From the NCBI GenBank assembly GCA_001969505.1, contig LSSK01000654.1, positions 1 to 15,519 of the forward strand: DNA of 15,519 nt, read 5' to 3'. The notes beneath the pieces were generated by a model. That model saw nothing but the letters and a program-made list of their open reading frames with translations, had not been told where the DNA came from and did not search any database. Below are positions 1 through 14,300 of the stretch, in pieces; position 1 is the stretch's first letter, and each line of letters begins with the position of its first letter. This DNA is from Zancudomyces culisetae. Taxonomy: Eukaryota > Kickxellomycota > Harpellomycetes > Harpellales > Legeriomycetaceae. The translations under genes were made by a program, and so were the position numbers.

Positions 1-2337
1 TGGTTGCGGTTGCGGTTGCGGTTGTATCACCTGTGGGGAAGGTATTGGTGCTGACTGCTGTACTATTATGACTTGCTGCGTTTGCACAATCTCTGGTTCT
101 GGTGGCGGTGGTATTACTATTGGAGAAGGTGGTGGTGGTGGGGGCTGGGCTGTGCTATAAATAACAGCAGGAAAACTCATAGAGAGAGAAGCAGATGTCA
201 TACTGCTCGCTACACTATATGGTGATGGTAGAGGGAGGGGGGGAGGGGGAGAGGAGGGTGGTGATGGTGATGGTAATGGTGATGGTGATGGTGATGGTAG
301 TGGTAGTGGTAGTGGCAGTGGTGATGGTGACGTTGAAAAAACACTTGTACTATAAATTACCGGAGGTAATGTTAAACTGGTTAAAGGAGAAGCTTCGCTA
401 GAAGTAACATTTCCTGAATTAACTAAAATAACTGTAGATGATGATATTATGGACGATGATGGAATATTGGGTGTTGTATTAATAATCGTTGGTAAAGCTG
501 TCGGAAGAGTACTATAGGAGGGTAGTTGCGGTGGAGTCATTGAGTATTTAGAAACAGCTAAGCTTCCCCAGTTTATACTAGAGTATACAGCAGTTGGTAA
601 TATAACAGGAGAAATAGGTGTGGCACCAACACCCGTGCTGGTACCAGTGTGTGTTTTGCTCATTGATAAAACAGTTAGCAAAAGTATACTTGAACCAAGT
701 GTAACCGAAGAAGGTACTTCAGCTATACTAACGTTTTGGTACTTGGAAATTTCAGTTTTAACAGTTAATATACTCTGAAAATCCTCAAAAAACTTTGTGA
801 TGTCACATGTTGGTCCCTGGGAATTTACTGCAGGGGCCGTAACCAAACTGGAGTTGCTACCACCAAATGATGTAGAGGTTGCGTTACTGATATCGCTGCC
901 TAAGGGGTCACACAGCTCAAATCGGTTGTTGTTGAGGGTTTCGGCAGCATTTACAAAGTTTTCCTTGTTTAAATCATAATCAAAAGGTAAACAGGTAATT
1001 TGCTCCATAGAATATGCATAACAAAATGTATTCTGTGCACACGAACCAAAAGTTGTTAAGCGGCCATTAGTATCGCAGGTTAAAAAATTTGGTGATAACC
1101 CATTGCCATATACACAGTAACTTGCGCCTTTTTTACACGTTCCTGTGGGAAGACTAAGAGGTTTTTCGTCGATTTTTAGATAATCTAAAAAGTTGATTAC
1201 ATTTTCCCTGTAGAAAAAGTCGATGTTAAATAAAGTATCGTTTAATTTTATATCAAACTTGTACAAGTCAGCAGGGGAGACTATCTGAGAGGTGGAAGGA
1301 ATTGTAGCAGATAATGGCTGTTGCTGCTGCTGCTGTTGTTGTTGTTGTTGTTGTTGTTGTTGGGTTTGGATTTGGATTTGGATTTGAGGTTGTTCGCCTA
1401 CAACAGGAACTAGTTGTTGAGTTGGCGCTGTGACTTGAGGAGTACTAACTCCCAACACTGGCATATTTGCAGCTTGGCTGGTTAGCACCAATGTTTGAAT
1501 CGGTTGTGTTACCTGCCCAGGTTGAGGATTGTTTCCTGTGGGTATCTGGAGCACAGTTTGGACCTGATTATCTAATGCTACATTTTGTGCTACCAACTGG
1601 GGTGGAAGATTTGACTGCGCCTGTGCTTGCACTTGCGGCTGAACCTGCTGCTGTGGAACCAGATTTATGTTTGGATTGGTATCATCCATATCTGGTGATG
1701 CAAAAATTGCAACCACTTGCTGTTGTTGTTGTTGTTGTTGCGGTGCTTGTTGTTGCTGCTGTGGTTGTTGTAGTTGTAGTTGTGGTTGTTGTGGTTGTGG
1801 TTGTTGTAGTTGAGGTTGTGGTTGTTGCTGTTGTGGTTGCTGTGGGCCTAGCATAACACTCTGAGGAGATTGTACCACTGCAAGATTTTGGGCTGTATTA
1901 GCATTTTGTGCATCTATGGGTACTTGCGAAAAGTCATTAACAAGGTTAATGGTTTCAGGTACTAATGGTAATGAAGGATTAGGATTGGAGGATCCCATAG
2001 AGTTGAGAAATACAGCGCCATCTGGTTGTGACAATTTTTCTTGCTGTTGCTGTTGTTCTTGGGGCTGCTGTTCTCGGGGCTGCTGTTCTTGGGGCTGCTG
2101 TTCTTGGGGCTCCTGTTCTTGTGGTTTATCTTGCAATTGTCGCTTTTTAACTATGAGTATATCACCTAGGTTTTCTCTGTTACCAAAGATTGAGTCTAGG
2201 CTGCTTCCTACATACCCATTGGCACTATTCTGTATACAAAATGTGTTGCTATCGCTCCCCAGTGTGTTTGCCGTGGATACATGGTAAAATACAATAAAGG
2301 TTAATAGTATGCAGCTTTTTGCATATACAATCATCAT
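1..2337 (-). CDS. Secreted Gln/Pro-rich protein with CBM19-like chitin-binding module (partial, C-terminus beyond window)
   Basis: The frame is open for 779 codons from the ATG at 2337 to the left edge; I checked every codon and found no stop. TAA lies directly before the ATG, so the start cannot move upstream without an intron; a second ATG follows at once. Residues 1 to about 23 form a signal peptide (hydrophobic core ILLTFIVFY). Lys-Lys-Arg at 64-66 could be a Kex2 site. Residues 72-340 are Gln/Pro-rich: PQEQQ repeats at 72-99, PQ/QQ tracts, and 15 consecutive Gln at 326-340. Six cysteines at 401, 408, 421, 433, 439 and 449, with a Cys-Ala-x2-Thr-x-Cys segment followed by aromatic residues, resemble the family 19 carbohydrate-binding (chitin-binding) module. 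Cys476 and Cys511 follow. From about 515 the chain is Ser/Thr/Pro-rich, with SP, LP and poly-Pro runs and a PQ tail, as in cell-wall proteins. I infer a secreted or wall-bound chitin-binding protein. No catalytic domain is visible. The CBM19 match is by eye and the true C-terminus is missing. Confidence 0.85.
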   Translation of the reverse strand, partial: MMIVYAKSCILLTFIVFYHVSTANTLGSDSNTFCIQNSANGYVGSSLDSIFGNRENLGDILIVKKRQLQDKPQEQEPQEQQPQEQQPREQQPQEQQQQQEKLSQPDGAVFLNSMGSSNPNPSLPLVPETINLVNDFSQVPIDAQNANTAQNLAVVQSPQSVMLGPQQPQQQQPQPQLQQPQPQQPQLQLQQPQQQQQAPQQQQQQQQVVAIFASPDMDDTNPNINLVPQQQVQPQVQAQAQSNLPPQLVAQNVALDNQVQTVLQIPTGNNPQPGQVTQPIQTLVLTSQAANMPVLGVSTPQVTAPTQQLVPVVGEQPQIQIQIQTQQQQQQQQQQQQQQQPLSATIPSTSQIVSPADLYKFDIKLNDTLFNIDFFYRENVINFLDYLKIDEKPLSLPTGTCKKGASYCVYGNGLSPNFLTCDTNGRLTTFGSCAQNTFCYAYSMEQITCLPFDYDLNKENFVNAAETLNNNRFELCDPLGSDISNATSTSFGGSNSSLVTAPAVNSQGPTCDITKFFEDFQSILTVKTEISKYQNVSIAEVPSSVTLGSSILLLTVLSMSKTHTGTSTGVGATPISPVILPTAVYSSINWGSLAVSKYSMTPPQLPSYSTLPTALPTIINTTPNIPSSSIISSSTVILVNSGNVTSSEASPLTSLTLPPVIYSTSVFSTSPSPLPLPLPLPSPSPSPLPSPSPPSSPPPPLPLPSPYSVASSMTSASLSMSFPAVIYSTAQPPPPPPSPIVIPPPPEPEIVQTQQVIIVQQSAPIPSPQVIQPQPQPQP

Positions 2338-5300
2338 TTATACGATATCTCTAATTTGTTTTCTTATTAATATGCTTGTATGCTTGTATGCCTGTATTAT
2401 TTTATGCTCGTATTAAAAGTTCAAACCCAGCTCTTGATGCGTGGTATATAAAAAATGCAGGTTGCTAGATGTACGTTTTTGTGTAAGTTTATGTCAATAT
2501 GGCATTTTTTTTTACCACTTTGTTATTATCAGTTACTTTTTTCCTCTTCTCTTTTCTTTATCTATTCTCTTTTGTTTGTTGTACTATCAGTATGTGTATG
2601 ATCTTTGAGTATGAGTAGTATTATTGATGTTTAATGCTATGTGGTAAATGGGTTGTCGTTATGATGGTTTGCAATTGTATTTGATTTATGTGTAATTGTA
2701 TAAAGTTGATTGCTTATTTTCAAAGCTAAAAACTAAAAACCTAAAAACCTAAAAACCTAAAAATTAGAAAACTAAAAAACAAAACAAAGTGGATGAAGTA
2801 GTATATACAAAAAGGTGTTTATATGATTGATATGGACCATCTGAATATTTATTTTACGCATATGGTACAAATAACTGCGTTCTTGATGATTACAAGAATA
2901 TGTATTTTATTTTTTTGTTGACCTGAAATAACAGGAGAAAAGCAACAAGGACAAGAAAAGCAACGCTATGTAAAAGGCAAAAGTAATCCTATTGGTATAT
3001 TCATTAAAGATAAAGTATGGATGCAAGCAAATTAATGGCTGTTTCTACTTACCTTACCATGTGTAATTTTAGTGGCGCATTTTTTTTTTCTTCCATGTAT
3101 CAATAAGCTTTTTGGTTATTAGCTATATGGAAATTAAAAATTAGCAAAATGGTGTAAAACCAGGAAATAAGAACTTTGAACCATCATGGCTATTACCAAC
3201 CTTTCTTTTTATTCTTCTTTCGAATAAAAAAAAAACAAATAATAATAATAAAGAAAAAGTGTACTTGTACAAATTGAAATGTGTACTAAAGTTCAACCTA
3301 CACACAGTACAACGTAAAAAAAAATATTACTAAAAGGAAAATATATTTAGACAAACAAGAAAATAACAGTATATTATAAATTATTTAAATTAGCACATTA
3401 GTAAAGTAAAAAGCCAGGATTGGTTGAAGAATGGTAGCTATTCTTAGAAATGTTATTGTTTGAATACACAGATTGTTCATTGTCGTGCACATCATGAATG
3501 AACAGAGAAGGGTTAGAGGACGAAAGAGATGAAAGCTTAGAGTCATTGCAGTCATTATAAGAAGTCGAAGATACTGAAGAGAGAATGGAATCGGTGGGTG
3601 AAGGTGGCCTGAAAATAAAGTTAGAGTTTGAACGAGAATCTGCGAGTTTGGATAAATCAACGGATAATAGAAAGTCGTCAACACTACCATCTTCGTTTTT
3701 GGAGAAAAGGGGACCAAAAAAGTAAGGAGAACCAGTCAGTTGTTCAATGGTGGTAATCAGGAAACGGCTGTTCGAAACTAGGCGCTCAACCAAATCTTCC
3801 AGCTCGTTGGTCTTTTCTACAAACCCACAATAATGAGGACTATGACCATCCATGATTTTGTACATGTTCAAGTCGGCCAGTAGCCTATCGCGGTTGTGGG
3901 ATAATAGATTTGCTTTTGCTTGTAGTTTTACAAAATGAGACTGAACCTGCTGTTGGTATTTGTTGAAGTTTTTAGAATTCAGAGTTATAAGATCCTTGAG
4001 TTGATATATGGTATCTTGAAGCGAATGAATCTCTTCCTGTTTTTTGGAGTTTTCTACGCTGAGTTGGGAAATCTCTGAATTTTTTAGACTTAATAGAGAT
4101 TTAACGGAATTCAACTCCTTGGTTAGTTTGGAGTTGTACGAATGCAAAGTTTCTAGACTATTATTACTGACTGTAGAATTCATGCTGAAATTTGTGAGTG
4201 GTGCTGGGGTCAGTTGTGCCGATTTTTTATACGTGTTAAACTCTTCAGCCATTGAATTGAGCTGTATTGACAAGTTATTTGAATGACTGGTAATTTCCTT
4301 GACTTTGAGTCTTTCATTTTCCAATTCAACGCTGATAGATTGTAGCTGCTTGTTTTTCTCTTCGATATTCATTTCCATTTCAAAAATGACATCTTCCTTA
4401 GACTCTAGCAGCATTCGATAATCGCTAGCCTCTTTAACACGTTCTTTTTGTAACTCGCTGATCTTACTTTCTAGCTCCTCGATTTTTTTCAGGTAAAAGG
4501 AAGTATTCACCGATTCTCGGGATCCTTTATCCTTTATCTCGTCATATTCTATTGGAAATAGCATTGACGATTTTTTTGAGTCCAAGTACAGATGGTCATC
4601 ACGATTTCCAGGTGGTAACAAGATTGATAGCCTATCGGGTAACATTTCATACCCAGTGCTTCGGTTCAAATGAATACTCACCAATTCTTCCATTTTACTT
4701 TGGCTTGAGCATATACTTTGCGCACCAAAACTTTCCTTTAGCTTGACAGAGCGGCTTTGTGTTTCAGAGAGTTTATCAGAAACAAGCGAGTTATGTGTAC
4801 TGTTTTTGTCGAACATATCAACTAGCTTTTGAATTTTGGAGCCCTTGGATCTACTGGCTCGTGTACTCGTTCTTTTGATGTTGTTATTGTTTAACAGAGT
4901 TAGTTCATTTTCTTGGTGTTCATTATCCGCAGTAACTGTATAGTTGTTGGTGCTAGTAATACACATAGTCAGGTCATTCTCGGTTACATCGTTGCTCTTT
5001 TTGACAATATTATTGGCAATTCTCGGATTAACAGTGCTTCTTGAGTCAGGTTCCGCACCGCGTTTGTCTGTAATTGTCTCGTTTATGTCGCTATTAACAA
5101 TGGCGGCATTTTTAATTTCAGTAGCGTCTTTAGCACCATTAGAAGTTTTGTTATCGACAAGTGGATTTCTTGTAGTAATGCTAATGTTTCGGGTAGTGCT
5201 AATATTGACATCATTGGAAACAGCAGGCTTCTTGTTGGAATTGTCACTATGGTTGTTGTGACTATGATCACCTCCCATTAACCCCAACCCAAGTACAGCT

Positions 5301-8300
5301 GCCTTGACTTGCCTTGACTTTGTCCTGACAACATTGAGCATTTTATTTATTCCGCTCTCTTTTTTGGCCCCAGTAGTATTGTTTGTCCCAGTAGTGTGTT
5401 TTGATGACCCCACTCTTGTCAAAAATGGTTTTTTAATACATAGTTCAGGTTTATACTGTGGGGGTTTGCCAGTATTGGTGGGTACATTCTGGTTTATCAG
5501 CTCTACTTGCTTTTTAACTACAGATACTGAGTTGGCAAATTTTCTACCTTCAACACCAACACTCTTGTTAGGACCACTGCCAGTGTTTGTATTGGTAGTA
5601 TTTTTTTCATTGTTGTTGTTGTTGTTGTTGGATCCATTGATTTTATTTTTACTATCTATAGACACCAACCCAGGTTTTAGTGGTGCTGTCGAGGGAATAA
5701 CGCTTGGCTTTGGAATTCCTCTTCTCTTGACCTCTCTAGGATCCGCAGTTTTTTGGGGACCTTTTGCAAGTGTATTGGCACTATTGGGATTGTTAAAATG
5801 GGCTAAATGGTTGGAATCACGAACACCACGAACATTACTCCCAAATGTATTGTTTGCCATTGGTGTTGTAGTTTTGGTCATCTTTGATTTGATTTTAGAA
5901 TTAATTTCTACTTTCTTGTCTACTTGGGCCTGTATAGAATCTCTTGTTCTATGACTAGCTCCTAGATAAACCGGACTTATCAGACGATTGTCTTTGTTTG
6001 ATTTGAATTCCAGTTTTGATCGCATCGCTAGTGGTGTTCCTGTTATTGATGTTGGCGCTTGTATAGTTGCCGTTGTGGATGCGGGTATTGCTGGTAGGTG
6101 TTGCATCGAATCGCTACTCTCACTCTTTCCAACCACATTGTATCCCATTACTTTAGCTTTACTTTCCAACGCCTGCAATTTATTATAAAGTGATTCTGTT
6201 CTTTTGTGCAAGTCCCCATCACCCTCTTCGGATACGCCGTGGTTTTTTCTTTCTTTTTCTTGATACTTTCTAGCATTATTTGGAGCTGCATTTCCTTCAA
6301 ACTCTAATGTTACACGCTGAGTAGCCGTTGCTTTTTGTATACCTAGGTTTGGTTTTTCTCTATCACGCAATTTTGGTTCAGGTCTTTTGTTTATGGTTCT
6401 CAATCGATCTGAATTACCAATACCATTTTTCTTAAAGCTAAAATCAATTTTAGGCACTGGCGCAGTTGGTATTTCCAGTTTCGTTTGACCCCTTGCTTCG
6501 GTACCATTATTAACTCTTCCAAATCGTGAAATGGTCTTGGTGGCGTCATGCATACCTGCTCTTTTATCTAACATTCCTCTTATGCTTCTTTTATCCGAGT
6601 AATCTGCTCTAAAATCTCTAACTTTGGTTTCCCCGCTTCTGCTTGTGCCACTATTACTTGCACTACTCTTGCTACTAGTGCTATTGCTTACACGACCTCC
6701 AAACACTTCGCCTCTTTCACTTGAAATCATCTTGTTACTCTCTCCGATATACTTTAACACTCTTTCCTCTATACTTATATTCGGTATACTCCTAATATCT
6801 ACTCTTCGCTTCTCCATTTAGTTATTGATTTACCGTATTTTTGCCTCAATTTCTCCCACCGGGTGTATACTTTTAAGTTTAGTTTCTATTTCTATTTTTC
6901 GTTGGTTTTTGAACTTCTTCGTCAGCTTGTTACAGTTTCTTTAAAATAAGATATTTATAGTTGTCGCACACCGGATCGCATTATATTGAGATCCCTGCCT
7001 TTGCACTTTACCTATTACTTTTAAAGTTAAAACCTATTTTTTTTTATCTCACCCTTTATTCTCTCTTGTTAATTGATTATCCTACACACCAGTCTTTCTG
7101 ACTTTATCCGAGTGATGTTAACGTTTTGGATGAAATATATAAGCGTAAAAAGAAAAACCTCCCCTTTAATGTTTTTTTTTAGTATCTTGTAAATCCCTTT
7201 ATGAGTGGTTTGGGTTTTTACTTGTATTCTTTGTCGTTTTTCTAATCCCTTACAATGGTTTAGTGTGTTGTAGATATAGGCGACTTGTTTTGGTAGTATT
7301 ATTCGCTTTTTTCTTTTTTTCTTTTACTTTTACTTTTACTTTTCCCCTTCCTTTCTTTTCGTTTTCTTTTTTGCTTAAAATACCCGTTGCAGTGTATTCG
7401 GTTTATTGTTCAACAAAAAAACGCTGCACCTTTAAACTCTTTGCTTCTGTATCGTTTATTATTACTATTTATTGAAGGTTTTTTTATTATATCCTTTCAA
7501 TGTCTTTAAATTCGCGTGATAATGTGTATATAATGAAAAGCATTAGTTGGTCATGTATGAGTTGAAAAGGCGTGAAAATATAAGTTCCTATTCTAGAGAT
7601 GCTATATCAAAAGTAATAGTAAATACAAAGTCTATAGTGAATAAAAATCTCGTAAGTTAATCCATAACAGAGAAAATGAACATAGGATTTAAAAACGGGA
7701 TATATTTCACATCAATTTTCTCTAGGAAAAAAAAAGAAAAAAATTGAACTGAATTGAACTGAATTGAGCTGAATTGAGCTGAAAGATTTGGACAAAGCAA
7801 GCGATTTGGGGATGATACAAAACCTTCGCAGAAATTATGTTTGTTTTCATAAAATACTCATAATTCTTGGATTTGCTGACCTTTAAGATTTTTTAATTTA
7901 TTCTTTTTTTGCGTGTTATTTTCACTTTTAGAAACGCATCAAACTACAAAAATAGCAAACTGTGACACCTAATACGGGAAAAAGAGTGAGTACCCATTAG
8001 TCATTATGTTAGGCGCACCAAACAGATGGGTTTTTTCCCTTGTAGACAACTCACTCTGACAAAAGCTAGTTAATATGCAGGCTTTCCCGATAAATCAAAA
8101 TATTCATTCCACCTAAACCATTTACAATTAGGTTAGCCAAATCGTAACAGCTACCCATTCACTTTTCTTTAATTGTTGCGAGTTGTAATATGTGTAAATG
8201 TACCTACACCATTTTATTGTTTGGGTTATTTTTTTTCAGCTAAAAGCCACCAAGAAATCGACTAATACGACAATTAATTTACGAAATCAACACGATCCGA

Positions 8301-11300
8301 TGATAATTCGCCAGAACTATTTACGTCAATTTTTGTTTTACTCATACAGACTTAATCAATTTTCAATCCTCAGCAATTTAGTTTTAATTTGTGCATCTCT
8401 ATATTACCTAAATCGTATGTTTTCAACGATTTAGTAAGGTATGAGAAAAACAAAGTAAATAAATCCTTAGCGAGTATATTGGGTTATTTTTCTGTATATT
8501 TAAGAAAAGATTTACGTATTTCTTGTAAATGAGTTATATTAAGCTGGTTCTACCTTACATACTTGATAGAATCTACAATACTGCGCTATATTATTGGAAC
8601 AGATAGGACTAAACACCACTGTATCTAACAATATAAAATAAATAATCGTAGCACAACTCTTGGGCATTACTCTATTTTTCTTAAGTCTAAAAGCCTGTAT
8701 CATCAAAAGTACACATCATACACTATCAAAAATGCATACAATCCATTGCATAGCTTTGTTTACTATTTAAATACGCCAAAAACAAATAAATACACCTTAA
8801 TCAAACTTGATATCTGAATTTCTTTTTATGTGAAAAGCGACTTTTCTCTAAACCCGCTCAGGCATTTTCAATTCGAAGTATTAGCCAGGACTTTTTTTCC
8901 CAGCGACGATCCTCCCTTTAATTGTTTTTATTTATTTGGTGTCACTCTTCAAATTTATATGCTTTACATTAATCGAGATAATAAACAAAAAACAAAAAAC
9001 AAAAAAAAAGGGTCAGAAATGACCGGTTCTAATATATACCCTTCAACTTTTAACGCCAAATGCAAACCCTGTTTATGTGTCTTACTTCCAATACATACAA
9101 TAACCATCTATATTAACTATGCACCACATCTACTATATTTACATTATTACTCTGTGTTTATATCATTAGTTATTTTGAGAAGACAGATGCCAAAATAATG
9201 ACAACTCCATCAATATAAATGGCTAGGCTTGCTACTTTTTTGTTTTTTGCCTCAAGTACCGCTATCTAGCTTTTCTTATTAGATTGAAAAACCACCACAT
9301 TCAAAGATTCTAAAAAAAAAAAAAAGAAACTGCATATTTCCAGGTTCACAAACTTTTCCCTACTCAATAGCGCAAACGCGAGTAGATAAACTGAAACATT
9401 ATAGGTGGATTTCAGACTTCATGTGAACGCCTTTGTTTCTATTACTGCAATCATCAACATGAGAACTGTGCTTTTTTTTTTGCGCATCTGAAACAAAAAA
9501 TCGATCTCTGGTATCAGTATATCTCAAGTTTTTTTCCCACCTCATTCCTCATCTCTCCTACCCTTGTCTTTACCTTTACCTTTACCCTTACCTTTGGCCT
9601 TATACCTTTTGATTCATCATACTACTTTACGTATATGTTTATTTTAAGCTTTTTTCTAAATACATCCATATCCTTTTCCTGCACTTGGGGGGAGGGGAAG
9701 TAAATAAAAAGCCTAAGTTGACAATTAGTGCCACTCTAGCCATCTCCCTTTGTTTAATCGAACTACTCGTTACTACTCTTTTATAAAAGCAAAACCATTC
9801 CCGACTTTGATAAAAGCCACCGAATTAACACCTTTTGAGTTCACATAGATGATCACACCACACAGGATTTTTCCAATCTTTTGCTTCCCAACAAAGTTGG
9901 TTCTTCCCACTCGAGCATTTTCTTCATCTCAAAATCACATCAAAATACTGCTAATCTGGTGAATTTATTAGTTACTATTTTGCAAATATTTCCGACTATT
10001 AACATTCCATGTAATATTCTGTGCAACGCCAAGTATTAAGAATTGGAATATTGTACTTTGCTATCAAACCCCCACCCTTCCACCCTTCATTCTCTCGTTC
10101 TTAACTTTATCAAGCCTATAAAACTTGCTCTAATATATTGGACTTGATCAAAATTAAATTTCAACATAGGAAAAAACAATGAGCATTCTAATCTGACTCT
10201 CCTCATCTCAGTTGAAGCTTAACTCTCCTCCTTAGGCTCGCTAGTGTTGCCAAAACGATGATACACTAATGGTGACATTAAATGTAGCTGAAAATGTTTT
10301 ATCAATAGGCAATTTATCGAACTGGGATGTAAGCCGCAAGTATATCGCAATATTTTTCTATACCATTAGAGGTTGGTAAACAAGACCCTTTTATTTTAAC
10401 TGCACTTTTGTTAATTTGACCTCCCAAACAAGGAAAATTAAGGTTTAAATTGAATATCTAGACCACAAACAAAGGATAGTTTAGTGCTTTCCTGTTGCAT
10501 ACCAATCAATAATTGACCATACAACAGGTTACGCAAACAGAAGCCATGTGAATAGGCTGTTATACAAAGGGCTTGCTTTCAGCAATAGAATATACGAACT
10601 TATTAATTTATTAATTTATACCACCAAAAATATCTACTAGGAAAGCGAATTGTGACGATTCTAAATAAATAATATTGTTGCAGATATCTCCCATATTTAA
10701 TCACACTTTGAGTAACAAAGACAACAATACACTCCAGCTTTTGCCAACTATCAAGAATCTCGAAAACAATATATATCCAACACTATTTTCCGTTGAAAAA
10801 AAAAGTAACACACACACGCACACACGCATATACACATAATAAAAAACCCTACACTGTAAAATAAAGGACATTGCCACGAAACAAGAGGAAAATTAAAAAA
10901 AGGGTATACGAACATGTTGGAGAGCAACTAAAATACACAGCGAAATAAAAATTCAGCAAAAACTCATACTGAGTAGCTCATAAATGATTGGACAAACTTA
11001 ACAGCCAAGGTGGCCAGTACTGCATAATGATCTCTGGCAATCAATTTATCATTAAAGTCAAGAATGACAAAACACTGGTATATGCAAAATCCAAATTATC
11101 CCCAAGTTTGTCACTCAAAAAACGGCAAAAAGTCAACCTGACGCGGGGGTCGAACCCGCAACCTTATGATTAGAAGTCATATGCGCTATCCAATTGCGCC
11201 AGCCAGGCAGAAAGAGGAGCCCAACGCGGGGATCGAACCCGCAACCTTGAGATTAAGAGTCTCACGCTCTACCGATTGAGCTAGCCGGGCCGCTGTCTGA

Positions 11301-14300
11301 AAAATTGCAATTTTTTCCACGATTTTTTGTAAACGCTGGATATTTGGTATTTTAAACCGGGTTTTGTATTTACTTGAATTACTATAGCCATTACATGTAC
11401 ATATATAAAAGGGACCTGAAACTAAATACTTACCAGAAAAATGGTGAATACATTTAGGATTCAGAAATAAATTACAAATTCTTCATAATTTACAAAAAAG
11501 CAAAAAAAAAAACATAATAGCATTTCTAAACATAGGGCTAACTGATGGTATGAATTGGCCGCCAAATGTATACAGCATATTCAGATTGCATCTTTTCATA
11601 GCAATTTTTGCTTTATTAGCAGATAGTTTATCACATAGAATATGTATATTGGTGGAAATATACAAAAAACTTAACACATTACGCTTTTATATTGGAAATA
11701 CTAAAAACCTAAAGTGGATAAAACAGTACAAAGCTCTTTTCGTCATAAAGGGTATACACGATTATCTCTGCTAGTAGAATACGTATTTAGCTAGTAAAGT
11801 ATCACAATACCAGCTACTACTCTTAACGTTGATACCACTAGAAATGGTGATTGAATGTAACTAGATATCCCATGCTAATAATTGTTATTGTTATTGTTAT
11901 TATAAATCTCCAAACTATTTAGCCGAGTAGGTTAGAGTAAGAATCAAAGTAGATGGATAACCCACCATAAGAGATATCATAATGTGAGATGAAAGTGGTT
12001 GAAGGAGAAGGGGGATACGTTTTATTAAATTAAATAGTATCTAAAATAAAATAACTTCATAAAAGTTCAATACAGCTAATTGTTTTATTGACGTTTTTCC
12101 ATAGTTTACAAACAAGAATACATACAAGCAATAAGCAAAACAAAACAGGAAATAAAAATAAAAAAGTAGATGAATGTTGAGAGTTTGTAGAATTCTTTAA
12201 TGTTTTTTTTTTGTTTTTTTGGTTTTGAGTTTGGTTTTGAGTTTGATTGTTTGTTCAAATAGGTATTATTACAATGGACGGGAATGTTATAAGTTTTATA
12301 TTTACTACCCTTCACTCATAAACCATTATTCTATTCTATTTTTTTTGAAAAACGGTTTATTCTACTTATTCCAACTCTTCTACGATTAAAGTGGTTTATT
12401 GTGCATATAAAAAAAATTAAAAGTAGAGTTTAACAAACATAATAGTATAGGGATAAAAGGAGGTTGGGGTGGTTGGGGTGGTTGGGGTGGTTGGGGTGGT
12501 TGTGAGGGTGTGGTAAACTGAAATGAATAAATAAAAAATTGGACAAAATAAACCCGTTTAATAATCTTTATAATTCTTTTGGCTTTCTCTTTTCCTCCTC
12601 CCCGCCCTTTCTTTTCAAGGGCATGGAGAGGAGGAGAAAAAAACGGGATTGGCATCGATTCAACTCAAATAATGTTTGTATGCTAAAAACGTGTTGCAAA
12701 TATGTATTAATGTACACACCATAACGTTCAAGTATTTAAAGACAATAAGAAAAATAAAGCGTAAATACAGAGTATTAACATTACATGCAATAAAGAGTAT
12801 GGACAAACAAGGAGGAGAGAAGAGAATATGATAAAAGCCCATATTTTATCCCTTTCCTTTCCAACTTAGTTCTTTTTTAATATCCTCTCAAAGTCAACAA
12901 GATATTTTACGTTTTACGTGAATAGTAACATTAGTAATAATAGTTTTTTTTACTGGTAATTAAGAAAAAAATAATGGCAAAGTTGGCAAGTATAATACTT
13001 TTGTTGGTGGGTTTGGTGTTCACCGTTAAGGCCGCAGGACTGTGTGCCGCAGAAGACAATTTCAGGGCATGTACGGATTACGTTAAAAGAAATATGGGTA
13101 CAAACTGCAAATCCTCCGAGGATTACGAGTGCCTGTGCGCATGGCACCGCCAAATGGTCACATGCTACACACTTTGCTCCGATGACCCATCAAAACGTGA
13201 ACAAGCCAACAACGCCAGAAACACACGTGAGGAAATGTGTGGATTGATGGGATTGAGCCCCGAGGAGGTCCAGAAGAAGAAGAAGGAGTATGAGAGCAAG
13301 AATAAAAGCATGGATATGCCAGAGAGCCCAAAGAATGGTACAGAAAGCGACAAGAACAGTAAGGAATACGAAAAGAATAAATCAGGAAATGCTAGAGCAA
13401 AATCAGCTTCAGTTTCAGGTGCGGGATCTGACGGCAAGGGTGAAAAGTCTGCAAATTCAAGTGGTGGAAACTCCAACCAACAAAGTGCAGGGTTTGTAAA
13501 GATTGCCATGTTTGTAGGCTCTGTTGCTTTGTATGCTTATATGTAAGATGATTTCTATGAATTGTCACCACCTGCTCTTCTTTTCCTTCTTTTTTTTTTC
13601 ACTCCTTATGTCCTTTTTTTTTAAACTTTTTTTTCGTTTCTTTGGAATAATTATTCAAGTTTCCTTCTAACTTTGCTCTCGTTTTATTATATTTTATTAT
13701 ATTGATGGATGTTTATATTACTTTTCTTGACTAATTTATTTAAATTGAACAAAACAGGACCATATAAATATACAAAAGGATAGCAAAAAATATAAAAATA
13801 AAGGATATATGGGAGTATCAATAAAGTTTTAAAAAGTAATGTGTAAAATACTGGTAACTAAAAATGGGAAGGGGCTTTTTTTCTAGGGTTGTTGTATTGA
13901 TTAATGGTAACATAAAATGACACGCTATGTTGGAAGAAGAAGAAAAGCCTGGTGGGGAGGGAGGGGGGAGGAGGAAGAGGGAGAAGGAAATACAAGTTTT
14001 CAACGATGTACGGAATACTCGTCATAGCATTTTCTGCAAAATGTGGTCATGTCCTCTAGGTCAACAAACCTTTTCTTGTGCGAGCAATAATAAACTTCGG
14101 TTACTGTATTATTAATCATATTCTATCACTATTGTTGCTTTTTTAATTATATTAGCTTTTAAAAGTATGTGTATTTATATATATAGTATATATATACTTG
14201 AATAAAAGAGAATGTTTCCAAGTTTAACGTTTTATGTTTTACGCTTTATGTATATATACGTTTTTTTTGTTTTTTTTTTGACAATTCTAAAATGAAACAT